The notes beneath the pieces were generated by a model. That model saw nothing but the letters and a program-made list of their open reading frames with translations. It made no database searches and was not told the origin of the DNA. A program made the translations under genes and the position numbers. A stretch of DNA of 64,000 nucleotides, from assembly GCA_030248295.1 (NCBI GenBank), contig JASANH010001389.1, positions 372,001 through 436,000 of the forward strand, written 5' to 3'. This document shows, in pieces, positions 34,201 to 48,283 of this stretch (positions within the stretch are counted from its first letter, which is position 1; each line of letters begins with the position of its first letter). The DNA comes from Mesodorylaimus sp. YZB2_4 (lineage: Eukaryota > Nematoda > Enoplea > Dorylaimida > Dorylaimidae).

Positions 34201-37200
34201 CTCTTAGCATGCACAAGACTTTATTCTGATCCCAACCCTATTCGTTTTCGTGCCTGTTTGCTTTGCGCGTCGACTGCTCTCACTGTCAGAACAAAGTATA
34301 ATGGAAGACACTGCAATGGAGTCGCCATGAAAAAACATCATCGTCGTCAGGTAAGACGTAGCCTCAGGCTCTCCATCGACTAGCTTTCCGTGATTTTGGG
34401 ACGGCTTTCCAGTTCCCAAATCAGTGTTTTTATGCTGTTGGCAGATAAGGCGCGAACTCAGATTGCTTCGGGTTGATGGAAGGGGACCAGATTAAAGGGA
34501 ATGTAAGAAAGTAAAAAACGCAGGAGAGCAGCAATCGAAGAAGAGGACGGGAAGGCAGAAGCGGAAAAATGATGGTCTTGAAGTGCGGTTGGATAGGGTT
34601 GAATCTTAGTCGGTGAGAAGACGAAATGAACGGCGCCGCGGGTGCCCTCTCGAACCTCGGAAGGCCAGATGAGCGTCATAAGGCAAATTGCTTCCCCGAG
34701 TCGCCAGTTAGCTTTTTCGATCTTCTCAAGGCTTACTCGAAGCAGTGGTTTAGCCGCGTTAGGGCACGGCCACTGTCTTATGCACTTAGCCGACTGCGTA
34801 TCGACGTGCCCGCACTCCGTCCAATGAACGTCGTGCAGCCGAGTCCGGCCGCGGGCTTATTGGCCAACGAAGCGCTTATAGTACGCTCTCGAGCCATACC
34901 TTATATGGAGTAGAAGAGGAAACGGAAAAGCCCGCGCCGTTGCGACGACCAGAAGCGTCGCCTCAGTCGATGACTTGGACGGCTTTTCCATAAGCCTCGT
35001 CTGGTAAGGTGCCGAGTTAAGCGAAAATGGCCTCCGCCAATCAGCCCCCTTACGTGCCAGCTATACGATAAACAATGCTATTCGCCAGCGAATGTGGATT
35101 CTCAATGCATATTGATATGGTATTTTTATTATTTCCTTGTTGGCTACTCACGCTCCCCTAACGACCTTCCCCTCTCGCTGCCTACTTTTCCTCGACCGAT
35201 GAGGCTAATTGAAATTTTGTGAGAATTTTTTCTGTTCTTTACATCAAAGTCTCGAAACTGATGGATGTCTAATGACGCGTGAAGAAAAGTTGGAGCTAGT
35301 GATCAATTCGCCTCCTAAACGACTCGTTGCCCATGAAACATAGATGGACGATTTTTTCATTGCCTCATGCTCATTCTAAGGACCATGCGAGGTAGGCCTT
35401 TGCTTTTTTCGCATAGCAAATATTTTATTAGGGCCTAGAGCAAAATAGGACGTTCACTGGAACAAATGTAAGAAGAATAATAAGATGCACCTGCCGACTT
35501 TCTCTGGTTGGCTCCTGCATAAGCTCTGGGGTTAGCTCTGGCACTGAACCGACATAAGAGCCCTTCTGCCTCCATGTACGTGCGGCAGCTGATAGCAGAC
35601 AAGGGACAATCACCTGCCACAATGGGTACTCGAGCAGGATAGGCAGGTGAGGGGACATTATCTAGCTCGATTCTACTAATCACAAAGACTTTTCTACTTC
35701 GAAGCATTCTTATCACTTCGTGTAAATTAAGTGCGGAATCGGGTTTTATCCGAGCAAAAGAATTGAGTAAAAAAATCGAGAATTGGCTAAACTGAAGCGT
35801 TGTTCATTGGCCGGGTGGGCAGTGAACCAGGCTTAGGTAGACTTTTTCTTTGTCATTGGGGACTTTGAAAACGGCGGAATAGACGAATGAGTAAAATGGA
35901 ATAAAGATAGAATTGGCTGATGGAAAGGCTTTCGAGGGAGTTGTTCACCTAAGATAGATCCTAGTTTGGCAACTGGAAAATCTGGGATTGTTGCTCTTTA
36001 ATCACAGCCTCGGCAGGCTTTACCGCGGGGGAACGTGTAAAGGCATTTATCGTGACTGTAAAAACGCAAGATCGTTATCGGCTTCTTGCTCTAGTTGCCA
36101 GGGTGAGTTTTTTTTGTTCGCGATTCGTAGGCTGGAATCGGTGGCCGTATATGGCGCAATTTCGAATTACTCTCGGGCGGTTAGCCGAGGGGAGGCTTTT
36201 TATATGTTCGATTCCAGAGGGAGACTCGGACGAGCCGATGGCTTTATACATGATTTTTAGCTTTTTGCGTCACACGGCCTCTTCTTCTCGCGCGCCGCAT
36301 TCGGAGATATAGGTACATGTATGACCGCCGTTTTTTCATCGAGGCCGCTTTTGGAAAGTGGATAGGCTCGGATAGGATGAAAGGGGGTGATCGTGGTCGG
36401 GAAGAGAGGATAGTCGATAGGCGACTTCTTGTGTTCGGCGCCGGCCGGACCATGGTTGATTGAAGAAAGAAGGAAACTTGTTACCAAACGAATCGAGTTA
36501 GCCACGTATTGGCCATATCGCATCCAACTACGCTTGCGTCGTATTGACTGATAAAATTGAAAAATTGCTCCCCCTTGCCTCGGCCGAGGCGAGTCGGATG
36601 TATGCTTGCCAATATTTAGCTCCTGCCATTTTTGGAACTTCCATGTTCGACCCCACTTTAATTGCCTTCCCAACGAATATTGCAAACGCGTTTGAGCTAT
36701 TTGTTTGCGTACTGTCACAATTTTTCAGCCCTTAGGGCATCGTTCATCCGTGGCTTCTTGCAATTTCGGACTGCCCAGTCTAGCTTTGGTTTCGGAAGCT
36801 GACATTGATCCATTTAGACAGAACCCAACGAGGTGTGAAGTGAGGGTGGAATGCGTATCGACAGGTGCTGTCAAGACGGTTCAGTAGGCGCAAAGTAGAT
36901 CAATCTTGACTGAAGAAGAAAGTCAAAAAATCAGTGCGAAGGGAAGATTCGACACATTAATCATTGAGTTTGATTGCTCGCGAAGGGCATGCATTGGCCG
37001 AGAACGGGTGATAGCCACACCGCAATAGACACGTGTGCGTTCTAAGAATTTATGCATACTTACTATGCATAAAACCTAAGAAGTTGCCTCCCATATTGGC
37101 TCTGCTTAGCCATGGGGTCTTTACAGTCAAGTAAGGAAGTCTGTCCTAGATGCACAAGCTAAAATGGCAACGAGCAAGCACTCAAACGCTGCGTCCTAAA

Positions 37201-40200
37201 AATGTAATTGGGTGACTACAGTACTCGTATGCACTCATAACGAGCCTTGATCAAGGATGGTAATTTCATCTTGGACGTGAGAGAAAAGTCCTAGATCCCC
37301 ACTAAGGGGGTTTTGGTGTGATTAATAGACCGTGCTTACCTGCTTCGCTGACCAATCGATCTGAATCATTTAATAATAAAAATGATTTTACACTCAGGAT
37401 ACTCGGTCCACAATGGACTTACAACGGCTAGGTGAGTTCACTGTAGGTCAGGTCTTATCGTCAGTTGGATGCCAGGCCTTAGTGCATTCCTCTTCGGCCG
37501 TGGTCAATTTTTGATACATAATGTGGCACATTGGTGTCATTGTTGGTCACCATGGTCTTTCTCATCCCTCCTCCACTACACATGGTTCATTATGATGCGG
37601 AGTCTGTCGGGCGATCGCGTGGAAAACGAGACCAGTTGGGTGGGCATCTAAAGGACTGGAGTTGCGAAATATTAGGAATTCGCAATTTTCTACGCATTCA
37701 AGTGTCAAAAGTCTATCATAGTTTAAGTCGACTGCTCCTCATGGGTCACAAAACGAATAAGGTAGGTAGGCGCTGGACGAAGCGGCGCTTATTTGCTTTG
37801 CGTTTTGTGTCAACAGAGAGCCATAAGTATTGACACCTCGTATTGGAGTCAAGCCATGTCCAGCTTCTAGGAATTAATTAGAGCTGATGTATCCCAGGCA
37901 CATATTGCTTGCGGATAGTCCACGTCGACGTCAATTTATCTTCCGGGTCCAGTAGGCGAATTACTACTTTTTGAAAATTTATGTTCAAGACGAGTGGGTG
38001 GACACATTTCATTTGGCCTGATGAGGGTCTATAACACGACGTTATCATGATAAAAAGGGACAGACGATCACTCGCTCTTACCTCGCTTGTCTTCTTAGGA
38101 AAATGCTCCCTTCTCGGTTGGCTTGCTGGCCTTGACGTTTAGGTATTAGCCAAACAGGCGTGCGCATTATGAAGAGACTAGAACCCGGTGCAGTGGCGAG
38201 CACAGAGTAGCTTACGCGAAAGAGGCAAAGAAGCCGTCTCGTTTGCCTCTCGCCTCCCCGTTGCTACAACTGGACGCTCTGTTCGCCGGCGAGCTGCACG
38301 ATAAACGATTATAGTTTTCGTTTACCTGGATGGCAGGTGCTCAAGCTTTTCTCTCAGACTTCGAATAAGGCTCGCCTGTACAGATTCTACGGGCTCTTTC
38401 TAAACTGAGGGCAAAGAGGTAAGTCGACAGTTTTGTTTACAACAGGAAACAGGGTTGAGAATTTTGGAGGATCGCTGTCAAAGTTAGAATCACAGAACTA
38501 GGATCAGGAAGTGACATGGTATCCACATTCACACTTGGCCCATCTATTGTGACAGCTGTACGACAGAGAGACATTTTCACGTGCGGCTGAGAAGTGGATG
38601 CTAGACTGGCAAGGTCTCAGCCAAATTGTTTTTGACCGGCGGCTTTTCAAAGTTACCAGCCCCCAAAGTGATACCCCGTGGCTGCGTAGGTGGAAAGATT
38701 GTTTGAAGTTTTGTGGACGTTGCCTATTTCGGAGATAAACCTGCGCTAGAGTGGTAAGGTAGTTCCGATCAATGAGTGGATGTGCTTGGTTCTGGCTGGA
38801 TGAACATCCAGATCCAGTTTTGATCAGTCTGACCTCGGGCAGAGAGGACCTTTACGCCTCACTGTACTTATCCCTTGCTGAGTTGATAAGTATTGACTCA
38901 CGTCAGATGCTGATTAGAACACGCCTACTCTTCCCGCTGTCAATGAGAAACGTGGTAAATTGGCTCAGTTATTTTTCGTGATAACGTTATCAGTCTGTTC
39001 ACAGGTGACCTTAACTTCAGTCAGCTATATTCAGTCAGCTTCAGTCAGGCTGAAGAATCGAAACGCGTATTTTATTGCCTAGCTTTCATATCTGCACCTT
39101 GTTTTCTTGCACTTTCGCTTCGTTCAAAAATATCTCAACAGCCTTTTTCCTTCAGCAGCTGTTTGTCTGTCTCGATTTTTGGAATCTTTCTAACTGCCCA
39201 TTCGGAAATCACCTTTGACAAAGCTGAGCAAATGGCACAAAAAATCGTTCCATGTGGTCTTATTCGACACTCGTATTTGATAGAGTTTTGAAAGAGAATC
39301 GGCATTCCCAATAATCCAATCTTTGATGCAGAAAAAGTTCTATAAAGAGTTTGAAGTTGTTTAATAAAAACGAGAAAAGAAATAAGAAATGTTCGAGTCC
39401 ACATTTGCTCTCTTTCCCACACCCAGTTGCCTCAGGCTGAGGGGGCTTTTGCGGGCAGCGGATATATCAAAAAGAGACATGAAACCGTCTTTTTTCGCAC
39501 CTTTTTCCAATCAGCACTCTCCATGAACGCTGTTATCTCGATCGGACTGTTGTGATTAGCATGTCTGAAGATATGATTAGCGGTGGACAGATTAACCGAA
39601 CTTGAATATCGTCTCCTCGTCACGAGCGTAACTACACTTACTAGAATCGCGGTGCAACACTGTTTTCATGCACCCTGTCGATCGCACGTCTCTTTTAAGG
39701 GTGGCATTTGAGCGTAGACGAAAGAAGGTATACTTGATTAATTAATTCTTCCGTTTGATGAAGGTCTGAAATTGAGGCAGTGTTCGAGGAGTGTGGATGA
39801 GATGAATGAGTGATAATTGAGATGTGACGAGATAGAGCAAGGCAGTGTTGGTCAACTCGTGCGTTTAGGATACAAGAGTGATAAGTAAGGAAGTCAGAAC
39901 CCTGAAATGACTGCTTGATGAGATGAAGAGGCGTAATTGAAGGAAAGCGGCGTTTGTAATCACAGGCGCCTGACAGAGTGGAGAGGTCCGCTTACCCTTA
40001 CGCCTACCTTTTATCGCCCGAACGAAATCTCCCTTAAGCGCTTGTATTTCTGGCAATGGGAGAGCTACTGAAATCTAACGATAAGTTGAGAGCCCGACCG
40101 AGAAGGAAATTTTCCGTGAAGTATAAGTGAGCACAAGTGAGTACAAAAAGACTGGAACTAACTTGCGGCCAGCTTTAACTATAAGAGATCCCCACCAAGT

Positions 40201-42472
40201 GGCCGTCGCTTTTGCTTCATATTGTCTTGGTTAACTTTCTCAGCATTTCCATATCTACTGTAGTGGGCCTTTCTTCATCTGGTTGGTATCTCCAATCGGA
40301 TTCACTGGTATCTGCGTTCTTCCGTTGCTCATCGAGGTGACGCGAGAGGGAATGCGAGTGCCAGGGGTATAGCTTTTGCAATCATGGCACATGCTTAATT
40401 CCGGTTCGTTCTATTTCCACATAATAATTGGCCAGAAGCGACCCTGGTATAGTTTCTTCTGGTCTCATTTCGTTCAGTGAGTACATACTGAAGGTGGGTT
40501 GTTGGCCGTTTTTGTGATTGAGGAGGATGAGCATTAGTCCAACTGCTCTAATCGTAAGCTTTGTCGTTAGCGGAAATGTGTAACATAAAGTTCTTGACCA
40601 GCATTATATAGGACGCACGGTCATTGACACGTCTGATTCGGAGGCATGATCGGTACTAGACACGTCTATCATATCTTACAAGAGATACTCTACGAAGAAC
40701 TTATGGTGAGTCCTCGTCCTTCTCTTTTGGATTTGATTGTCCGTACCCTTAAGTTCGATCAAAGAAAGGTTTGTGCCTAGAACGCACTAAGATGCTCACA
40801 TATTTGGCACCCACCCTCCCACCCTCGTTTTTATGGGTTGTGAATTCAGTCGGTCAGTCAAAGGCAAGCAGGAGTGAAAAATTACGCTCATTTTATCTTC
40901 CTTGCCTTTCGGTTGTCGTAGTTTCGCCGACTGTGTCGCGGTCGGTGAGCAAAATAGTGGCCGAAGGGTGGCTTTTTTCTCAAATTTCCGCCCTTTTTTC
41001 CACTGTCTGAGCGAGCGCGACCCGCCGTGACGCTTGCCTCGGTCATCTTTATTTTCACGCAACATGCCTTTGCCACGCAGCCATACGGGGTAAAATTCTT
41101 GCTTCGTCTATCTTCGTCACTCTTCGAAATTACCAATATCCACGAGGCTCGTTTGCAATGATGCTCGTGATAAGATCGATCATGCAAGCTATTTGATAGG
41201 CTGCTTACCCACGCTGAATGCTCTTAGCATAAGCATCAAGCGTTGTGATGTACTGATTATGTGGAACCAATCCCTTCTCACCGCTCCGCAGGTCTAACAA
41301 CATGTTGGCTCCTTGGCTTGCGCCATCACCTCCATATCGCAATTTGTTTGTGTTATACTATCCTTGCTCACTCGTAATTTGCGGGCGGCTTTAGTTGGTT
41401 GTCGTCAGGCATAATGCGAGGGTTTAAGAACGCATAGGGCTACGGCTTTCGTTTAAGTCTTGTTCGTGCCAGCTAATACTCGTCCTTATTGTCTCCGGGT
41501 GATAGCTGGCCTTTTTCATTACATTCCCCTGTATCAGTCGTCCCTGTCGTCTCGATCCACTAAGAAGGCGAAAGGGGTGCGGGCACTCGGCTTTCACATA
41601 TATGAGCTCCCGTCGCCGATGCTATCACTCGCTTCAAAGAGCTCTCGTTGCTGCTATTATTCCGCTTACGAGCTCCGCATTCGAGTCACCTTCTAGCCAA
41701 GGTACGTTTGACTTTGCTCACTCCCCCTTACGGGCATTGGTCTCGTGTGGACCAGTCGATTGATGGTGATGGAGGTTTGTCTATCGAGTCTACCTATAAC
41801 CTATATGACCTCGCTCATAGTTCTCCTAACTCAAAGGTTCCAGTGTTGGCTCTGACATAAGTGCGAGGAGGGTGCCGTTTGTCAGCTTATTAAATATTGA
41901 CGTCGAGCCCCCTCGTCATTCCCGCTCGCCAACCCTCCTATTCGTCAGTGAAAAACTAGACTCGAAGTAGCACGCGGTGCTAATAGGGTTGACCAAATTG
42001 AACCATTACGTGGGCGCGATCTACCAAGACCTTTAGTGCCTGCTAGTCACAGGTGTCTACGATTTAGCAAGGACCATTTCGACTATGACTCATAAAAGAC
42101 GACCAGCAGGTATGTTTGCACGAAAAATTTGGTGGTGTGCCGTAGCTCAGTGTTCATCAAGATCAAAACAGTTTGCTATCTTAAGAGTGACTTTAGGGCC
42201 AATAAGTATCCTTAGATGATCTCAGGAACATCAACCATCAATATAAAGGTGTACAGAACAAGAGGTTGATCAGTACACATTGCGCACCTCTTTGCTCCGA
42301 GCTCACCCACTAATGCCATTTTTTCAAAAACTTCGAATAGCATACGAATTTGAAGAAATGCGATCGTCTCAACCACGTCTCGCGTTTGCCCGTGCATCCG
42401 GCCTCGCACAATCATGATACCAAGTTTAGCAAGACATATTTGAATAAGGAGAAGAAAGTTTTGTCGGCCAGC
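28285..42472. other. Long region without a supported gene (about 14 kb)
   Basis: I scanned both strands. Open frames are under about 155 codons, carry no recognisable domain, and are not linked by convincing splice sites. There is a TGACGTCA octamer at 32520-32527 and a small ATTCAGTCAG-type tandem near 39015-39050. A minus-strand stretch at 39135-39422 (RTFLISFLVFIKQLQTLYRT and onward) looks mildly coding-like but is isolated. The region lies upstream of the innexin, so distal regulatory DNA or untranslated exons of that gene are possible. Confidence 0.45.
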
Positions 42473-45295
42473 ATGCTTCTCTATTACTTGGCCGCTATAT
42501 TCAAGGGCTTACACCCTCGCGTGGACGACGATTTCGTGGATAAATTAAATTATCATTATACTAGCGCCATTATATTCGCCTTTGCCATCATTGTTAGCGC
42601 TAAACAATACGTGGGTTATCCTATCCAGGTGTGCATGCCTTGCCAGCTTCATTGCTACCGCCTCGTCCCCATAACCGTCTTCTTTCAGTGTTGGGTGCCG
42701 GCGCAATTCACTGACGCTTGGGTATGAAGGTTTGGGTATTGAGTCTAGATTGATCATAGATTGTTTGAGTTTAGTTGTTTGTGTTTACGTTAGCCCAGTC
42801 CGTATTAGTCCCCGTTGTGAGAGTATTTGCAGTGGTCAGTGCTAGAGTGTGTTCGTGTTAACGCCGTGGGTTTCTCTAGGAGCAATACACGGAGAATTAT
42901 TGTTGGGTAGAGAACACGTATTATCTACCTTTACACGCCCAAATTCCAGTCGATTTCGCTGAAAGGCGATCGGCACAGCTCAGGTAGGCGACTGACTTTG
43001 ATGTATCTTGTTAGTTCGGCTGGGACCCTTGCATCAGTGACACTAACGAGTTTGGATGACGAATGTGTGTGTGTGTGGGAGGGGGGGGGCGAAGGTAATG
43101 GCACGAGTCATGTTGTTAATTTTCACCTTATTTTAGCTATTATCAATGGGTGCCATTCGTTCTGGCATTAGAGGCGCTTATGTTCTACATTCCGTGCATT
43201 ATGTGGCGTGGTCTTCTCCATTGGCACTCAGGTAAGACGGGAAATTATTCATATGGTCATTAGGGCACAAAGCTAACGAGGTCATGTGTGCGGAGCGGCA
43301 TTGCACTGTGAATGCATTGTCAGAGCCAAAAGAAGTCCGAATGCCGAGTGGTGAGATAAGAGATCAAGGAGACGCCAACTTTCATAAAACTGGGTCAGTG
43401 AGGCCATATTTTAAGCATGTATGCAAGATCCTAAAAGAAATTCTAAGCCGAAACGCTGATCGTAGAGCCCCATCTTTTGTAGTTTTAATTATCTTCCAAT
43501 TTTATGCATGCCATAAATGGAAATTTGCGCACATGTGTCTATTCTATTTCCCGTTTTAGGAAAGGAGGGAATTAGATCGATCTGAGCTGGTAGTTTGCCT
43601 TTTCTCCTTCGTGTAGTCAGAGCGAGATCCTGGGATAGTAGCAATCTGTCATGACGTGGCGGGCTTTTGCCCTTGAACGTCATCGCGATTTTCATTACTT
43701 AGCCAAGGCGGGAGAGCATTTCCAGTTACGGGCATGTACGCTCTAGTTCAGTTTGCTTACGTCAAAGTCTTTGCTCTGGCCAGCTGGAAATTGAAACGGG
43801 CCTCGTATGGCAACACGAAATAGAATAGAGGAAAGAGCGTGCAAATGAATGATTGTCACAGACCCATTTTCTGCCTTACTCTAAGAATACATAGGCGGTC
43901 AGGCATTGATAGGGTCTGAGTAAATGCTGAGTAGCCAATACTCACCAGCCAACCAGTATTGATCTCTCCTCTCCCAGTTTGTTTTGCTACCACTGAAATT
44001 ACGTCAACACGTGAGGCATTAGCTGTGTTAGCCGAGGAGTAGCCACGAGGGCAGGTGTTGCCTGAATACGAATCGAGAACGGAGATCGTTCCTGAAACTG
44101 CGCAGGTCTGAAAAACACGTTACTTATACGCACCAAGGCAATAAATAAGGGCGCACATACCTGGAAGGAATGAAACATGGTACGGTACGTTAATCAGCCT
44201 TACATAAGGTGAAGGATTCGGGTTAATTATCTACAATCGCCTATCCATACGACGGGGTATACGCACGGACGTTTTTCTGTAGGATAAGATTATATTTGCC
44301 TTTGCTCTAACATATCCAAACTTATCGTTGCGTACAACGTGATAGCAAGGCGTGACTCAGACTGGCTCGTTTCAGGTATCAACGTGCAGGGTTTGACGCA
44401 GATGGCGTGCGATGCGCGTATGATGGACAGTGACGCTAGGGCAGCTACCGTTCAGACGATAGCTGGCCACATGGAGGACGCGCTGGAGATCCAAAGGGAA
44501 GTGACTGACCGAGACGCTTGTACGGCCTGTTTCGGACGACGGATGGGCGGCTACGTAACTTGCTTATACATATTGATAAAGATACTTTATACATTGAACG
44601 TTGTGGGCCAGATCTTCCTGCTGAATACCTTCCTGGGCACGAATAATCTCTTCTACGGATTCCACATTCTCGTCGATTTGCTGCACGGACGAGAGTGGGA
44701 GGACTCGGGCGTGTTCCCGAGAGTGACCATGTGCGACTTTGAGGTGCGTGTACTGGGCAATGTGCACCACCACACCGTGCAGTGCGTACTTATGATCAAT
44801 ATGTTCAACGAGAAGATATTTCTCTTCCTGTGGTTCTGGTTCTTCATGGTCTCCGTGGTGACAGTTTGCAGTCTCATACATTGGATGATCATATCCTCGT
44901 TGCCTGGGCAACGGATTAAATTCGTCAAAAAATATTTACGCGCCACGGACTTGGTCACCGATCGACAATCGGTCAAAAAATTCGTGCATAAATTCTTAGG
45001 TTATGATGGCGTATTCTGTTTACGCATGATCTCCGCGCACGCCGGCGACATAATGGCCACGGAATTGGTGGTAGCGCTTTGGCACAATTTCAACGACCGA
45101 GTACGCAAATCGCCGATCGAGATGTTCGAAGGACCGAGCATGGCCATGCAATCACCGGGCAAGATGTCGGAGATGAATTTCAAGAGTTGGCTCCTAGGGC
45201 AACACGGTAAGAAACCGGGCCAGTTCGACACTTCCAATCCGACTGGACGTAAAGGCAAACGTCGAAAATCGGATGGTTATTTCACTTTCGTCTAG
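42473..45295 (+). CDS. Innexin gap-junction channel subunit, complete, 435 aa
   Basis: Innexins form invertebrate gap junctions and hemichannels in the plasma membrane. Exons 42473-42628, 42689-42721 (33 nt), 42880-42983, 43137-43231 and 44376-45295 (TAG) join in frame (436 codons). The start [10 protein letters not shown] and the motif DKLNYHYTS...[18 protein letters not shown] are classic for the family. Four membrane segments lie near residues 28-46, 100-122, 188-213 and 276-300. The signature YYQWVPF precedes segment 2, which carries the conserved Pro (FYIPCIMW). Each extracellular loop has its two Cys (C53/C71 and C249/C266). The C-terminal tail is short and basic (GRKGKRRKS). Intron 4 is 1.1 kb, the others under 160 nt. 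I cannot assign an orthologue among the many innexin paralogues. Confidence 0.95.
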
Positions 45296-48097
45296 CTTCA
45301 TCGGCGGCCGGTCAGCAAATGTTCGGAGGCGGACACGGGCACGGCGGTGGTGGCACAGCAAACGCATACAATTTCCCCCGTTGACCACAATCATACAAGC
45401 CAAGCAATCACTCGTGCCTGCCAGCACACCCGCTCGTTCGTTCGTGGGCCGACCAATTACAAGAAAGATATCTTTTCTTATTTTTTGCTTTCAGCGTGGT
45501 GTCGCTTTAATTTCGTTTGTGCTCTTCGGTGGCTGTAATGCTGTCATGCAATGGGATCACCTGAACACCCTGCCAAACCAGCGGCCACTCGCAAAGCTGA
45601 GCTAGACTGCCAGATTTCCATGCCATCTTAGGTCCGCTAAATATGGATGCTAATTCTGGTTCTCGCTGTCGCACCTCCAGCCACATTGGCTGTAGGGAGC
45701 TGAGAGCACTGGACCAAATTCGGCTACCCAGCCGACTAGACCCAAGCTTCCTGTACCAAACTGTAGCTCAGCTTTGCATGTGGCTCTAGTTCAAATTTAC
45801 TAATTCACTCCACTAAACGTTGTAATTTTCAAAATCCTTATCTAAAACGTTTTGTTATTTTTAGGAACCGGATTGTGTTTCGGTGTTCGTATACAAGAAT
45901 GTGCTTATGCTCGGCTTATGTGGGAAATTTCGGGATTCTATGTTCTCATATTCAATGTAATGTGCATCTTTTTTGGGGCATGTTCCATGTTTGCTGGCTG
46001 ACCCATGGCTCTTTAAGAACTGGGGTACAAACATTCTTTGAAGAATTTTGATGAACTGCATGTCAAAGTTCAAATTTTGGTGTCGATGTGATCTAAGCTG
46101 ATTTTGCTTGCAGCATGAATTGGCACTTAAGTTTTTTGCCTGCTGCACACAAGTTTCTTACAAAAAGCTAATATTTCTTGGCGAATGCAAAAATACATGT
46201 TTTGAGAAATTTCTTTCAAATTTCTTGCTGCCGCCGTTTGACCCCCCTCCGAACAGTTGCCCAACTAGACTAGATAGGCATGAGCGTTTTATGTTAGCTA
46301 GGAGCGTTATGTCTGCGAGTTTGCTGTAGTCTCGTTTGGACAAAGCGGTTCTACTAACAAGACCAGTCCGTTTTATGCTCCTTGTAAAAAGGGGAGAGTG
46401 CTTTCCTGTGGTCTGAGATGGGAAATTTATGTTTTTCGAGGCAAATTTAGGCCTGACTGTAAATTGGAGTCGTGCACGTACGTGTAACATACAGTCGTTC
46501 TGCAGTAGTCCTGTTGTGTATCACAGCGAATGTATAAATTTAGGTTTTTCTTGAGACTTTTTGATATATGCAAGTCGATAGGTAACCGAGACGTAGTGGT
46601 AGATCACATTTTTTTAAACTTGTGTTGTACAGTGTGCGTTTTTCGTTTTTGTAATAGCTAGGAAATAGAGGAAAACTGCACAAAGCGAACACTGCGTATT
46701 GTTGGGTTCTGATAACTTTTTATATTACTGGTATTACCATCGCCATAAGCATGCTATAAGAGTACATGATGAGAAGGTAGATTTAGTAAAAGTTATTCAA
46801 AGTTTATGCTTACTTAGAATCTCTATTTCGGAGCTTATCAGTAGTCTGTATGAGGTAGATCTACGTATTATTATGCACCTACTTGTTTCTGTTTCTTGTT
46901 GAGCACTGATTGCTATATTGAAATGTTTTTTTTTCTCCTTTTCTTTGCTTCATTAGAGATTCAAGGTCGTTTCAGTTTCAAACCTTTTCAATGGAAGCTC
47001 ATGTAGTTAGACAGGCAGCTAGTGAGTAACGCACACACGCACACACAACTCGCCCCTGAAACAAATCATTTCAGGCCAAAGATTTGACCTGAGGTCAGTA
47101 TTTCTGGAGCCGATCAGCAAGTGGCCAAGAATGTTATCCACTCATGAATTGCCGCAGCAACTCGTTGTCAAATCGTGTCCTTTGCTGGCACTCATGAAAA
47201 CATGCTGTTGGGTACGAATTATCCCAGCTCTGGCATTCGTTCCTCCTGCCGATGTTTGTCAACGCACTCGAGGTGTTACAGTATAAAAAATGAGTCAGAG
47301 GCGACTTGCTGGGGGGGGGGGGGGGCGTCTCCGCAAATCGGCGGATCCACGTGATATGAGAATTGCATTCAGGCGACATGAGGCACCAAGGCTGAACCTC
47401 AGCCTGTCCCTAAGCTGAACAGATAAAGTTGCGAAGAGCAAAAGTGCTTCCATCAGTCCCAATTGTAATCGGTGTTTGCCCTGTAAAGGAGGTTGTTTAT
47501 TTGGTCGCCTTGAAAGATAGGCTTATGAGGCCTTACAGTTAGGCAGTCGGGGAGCCGCACTGTCTTGTCGCCTAGAGACTCGATAGTTGCTATCAGGGAA
47601 CTTCCATCCCTGATAGCAATTATGGGTTATGGGTTTCCTGGTCTAGTCTTCTAGCAGGGCCATCTCACACTGATCTAGCTTATCCTTATTTTCCTTTACA
47701 TGACAAGATATCGTATCCATTTGAACGTGCCCCTTAGTTTCATGGGGTCACGCGTCTTTTTATAGGGGGCACAAGGCTTCAAAATCCAGGAAGACATCGC
47801 AATTGAGTGGACGACTGCCCGCACTTTTTGGCCTCGCCCAGTTGACTTTCACAGGAGACATATGAAAACGTCTAAATTACAATATTTTACTTGCAAATCG
47901 TTTACGTACAGTCAGAGACGTGAAGAATCATTTTCCCGTTTTCCTGATTTCGTACTAAAGCGACACGTGTTGCTAGGGGCATGCTGCTCAAGCCATCTGC
48001 TCATCTGCTGCTCAAGCATGCTGAACAATATCAACAGTTTATAGAATTATGGAAAGAAAACCTGTATAGTGCAATAGCCTATGATCACGCGCAATAA
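45296..48097. other. Intergenic region between innexin and serpin
   Basis: No gene is supported. It contains a short CA-rich stretch near 47031-47045, a run of 15 G at 47311-47325 and a perfect hairpin at 47587-47619 (listed separately). Confidence 0.5.
47587..47619. repeat. Perfect 13-bp stem, 7-nt loop inverted repeat
   Basis: TTGCTATCAGGGA (47587-47599) pairs with TCCCTGATAGCAA (47607-47619). There is no T-run after it and no gene ends nearby, so it is not an obvious terminator. Its role is unknown. Confidence 0.7.
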
Positions 48098-48181
48098 GAT
48101 ACTTATCGTAAAGATGGGAATCGTGCCTTTCCCGCTGAGAAAAAGGCCACACAATGTCCAAATATTGATGACGCAGATTTC
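48098..48181 (+). other. Possible additional 5' exon of the serpin gene
   Basis: The 84 bases 48098-48181 are open in the frame that would join the serpin start (ending ATQCPNIDDADF). They are followed by a GTATGAG...TTTTTTTCAG segment of only 36 nt (48182-48217). Bases 48218-48283 are then open in frame up to the ATG at 48284. The same GTATG...TAATCTGCTTTAC...TTTTTCAG arrangement is kept in the broken copy at 52355-52391. There is no ATG in this stretch, so the true first exon would lie further upstream. Confidence 0.35.
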
Positions 48182-48283
48182 GTATGAGTACATTAATCTG
48201 CTTTACATTTTTTTCAGACTGCCCCCAAACGAGCAGACGAGATCACGTCAGTCAATCGTGTCGGCGCAGGATTGCGTTGCGCC

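Noticed and set aside
39135..39422. Minus-strand ORF of 95 codons with mixed composition
   Set aside because: Mildly coding-like, but no neighbouring exon, no recognised domain and no homologous second copy here.
42131..42160. GTGCCGTAGCTCAGTGTT, resembling a tRNA D-arm start
   Set aside because: No matching acceptor stem, anticodon arm or T-arm (GGTTCRA) follows at the right spacing.
43063..43090. (GT)n followed by a G run inside innexin intron 3; also 15-G runs at 19235-19249 and 47311-47325
   Set aside because: Ordinary microsatellite or hom opolymer tracts that also attract sequencing error; no functional sign.
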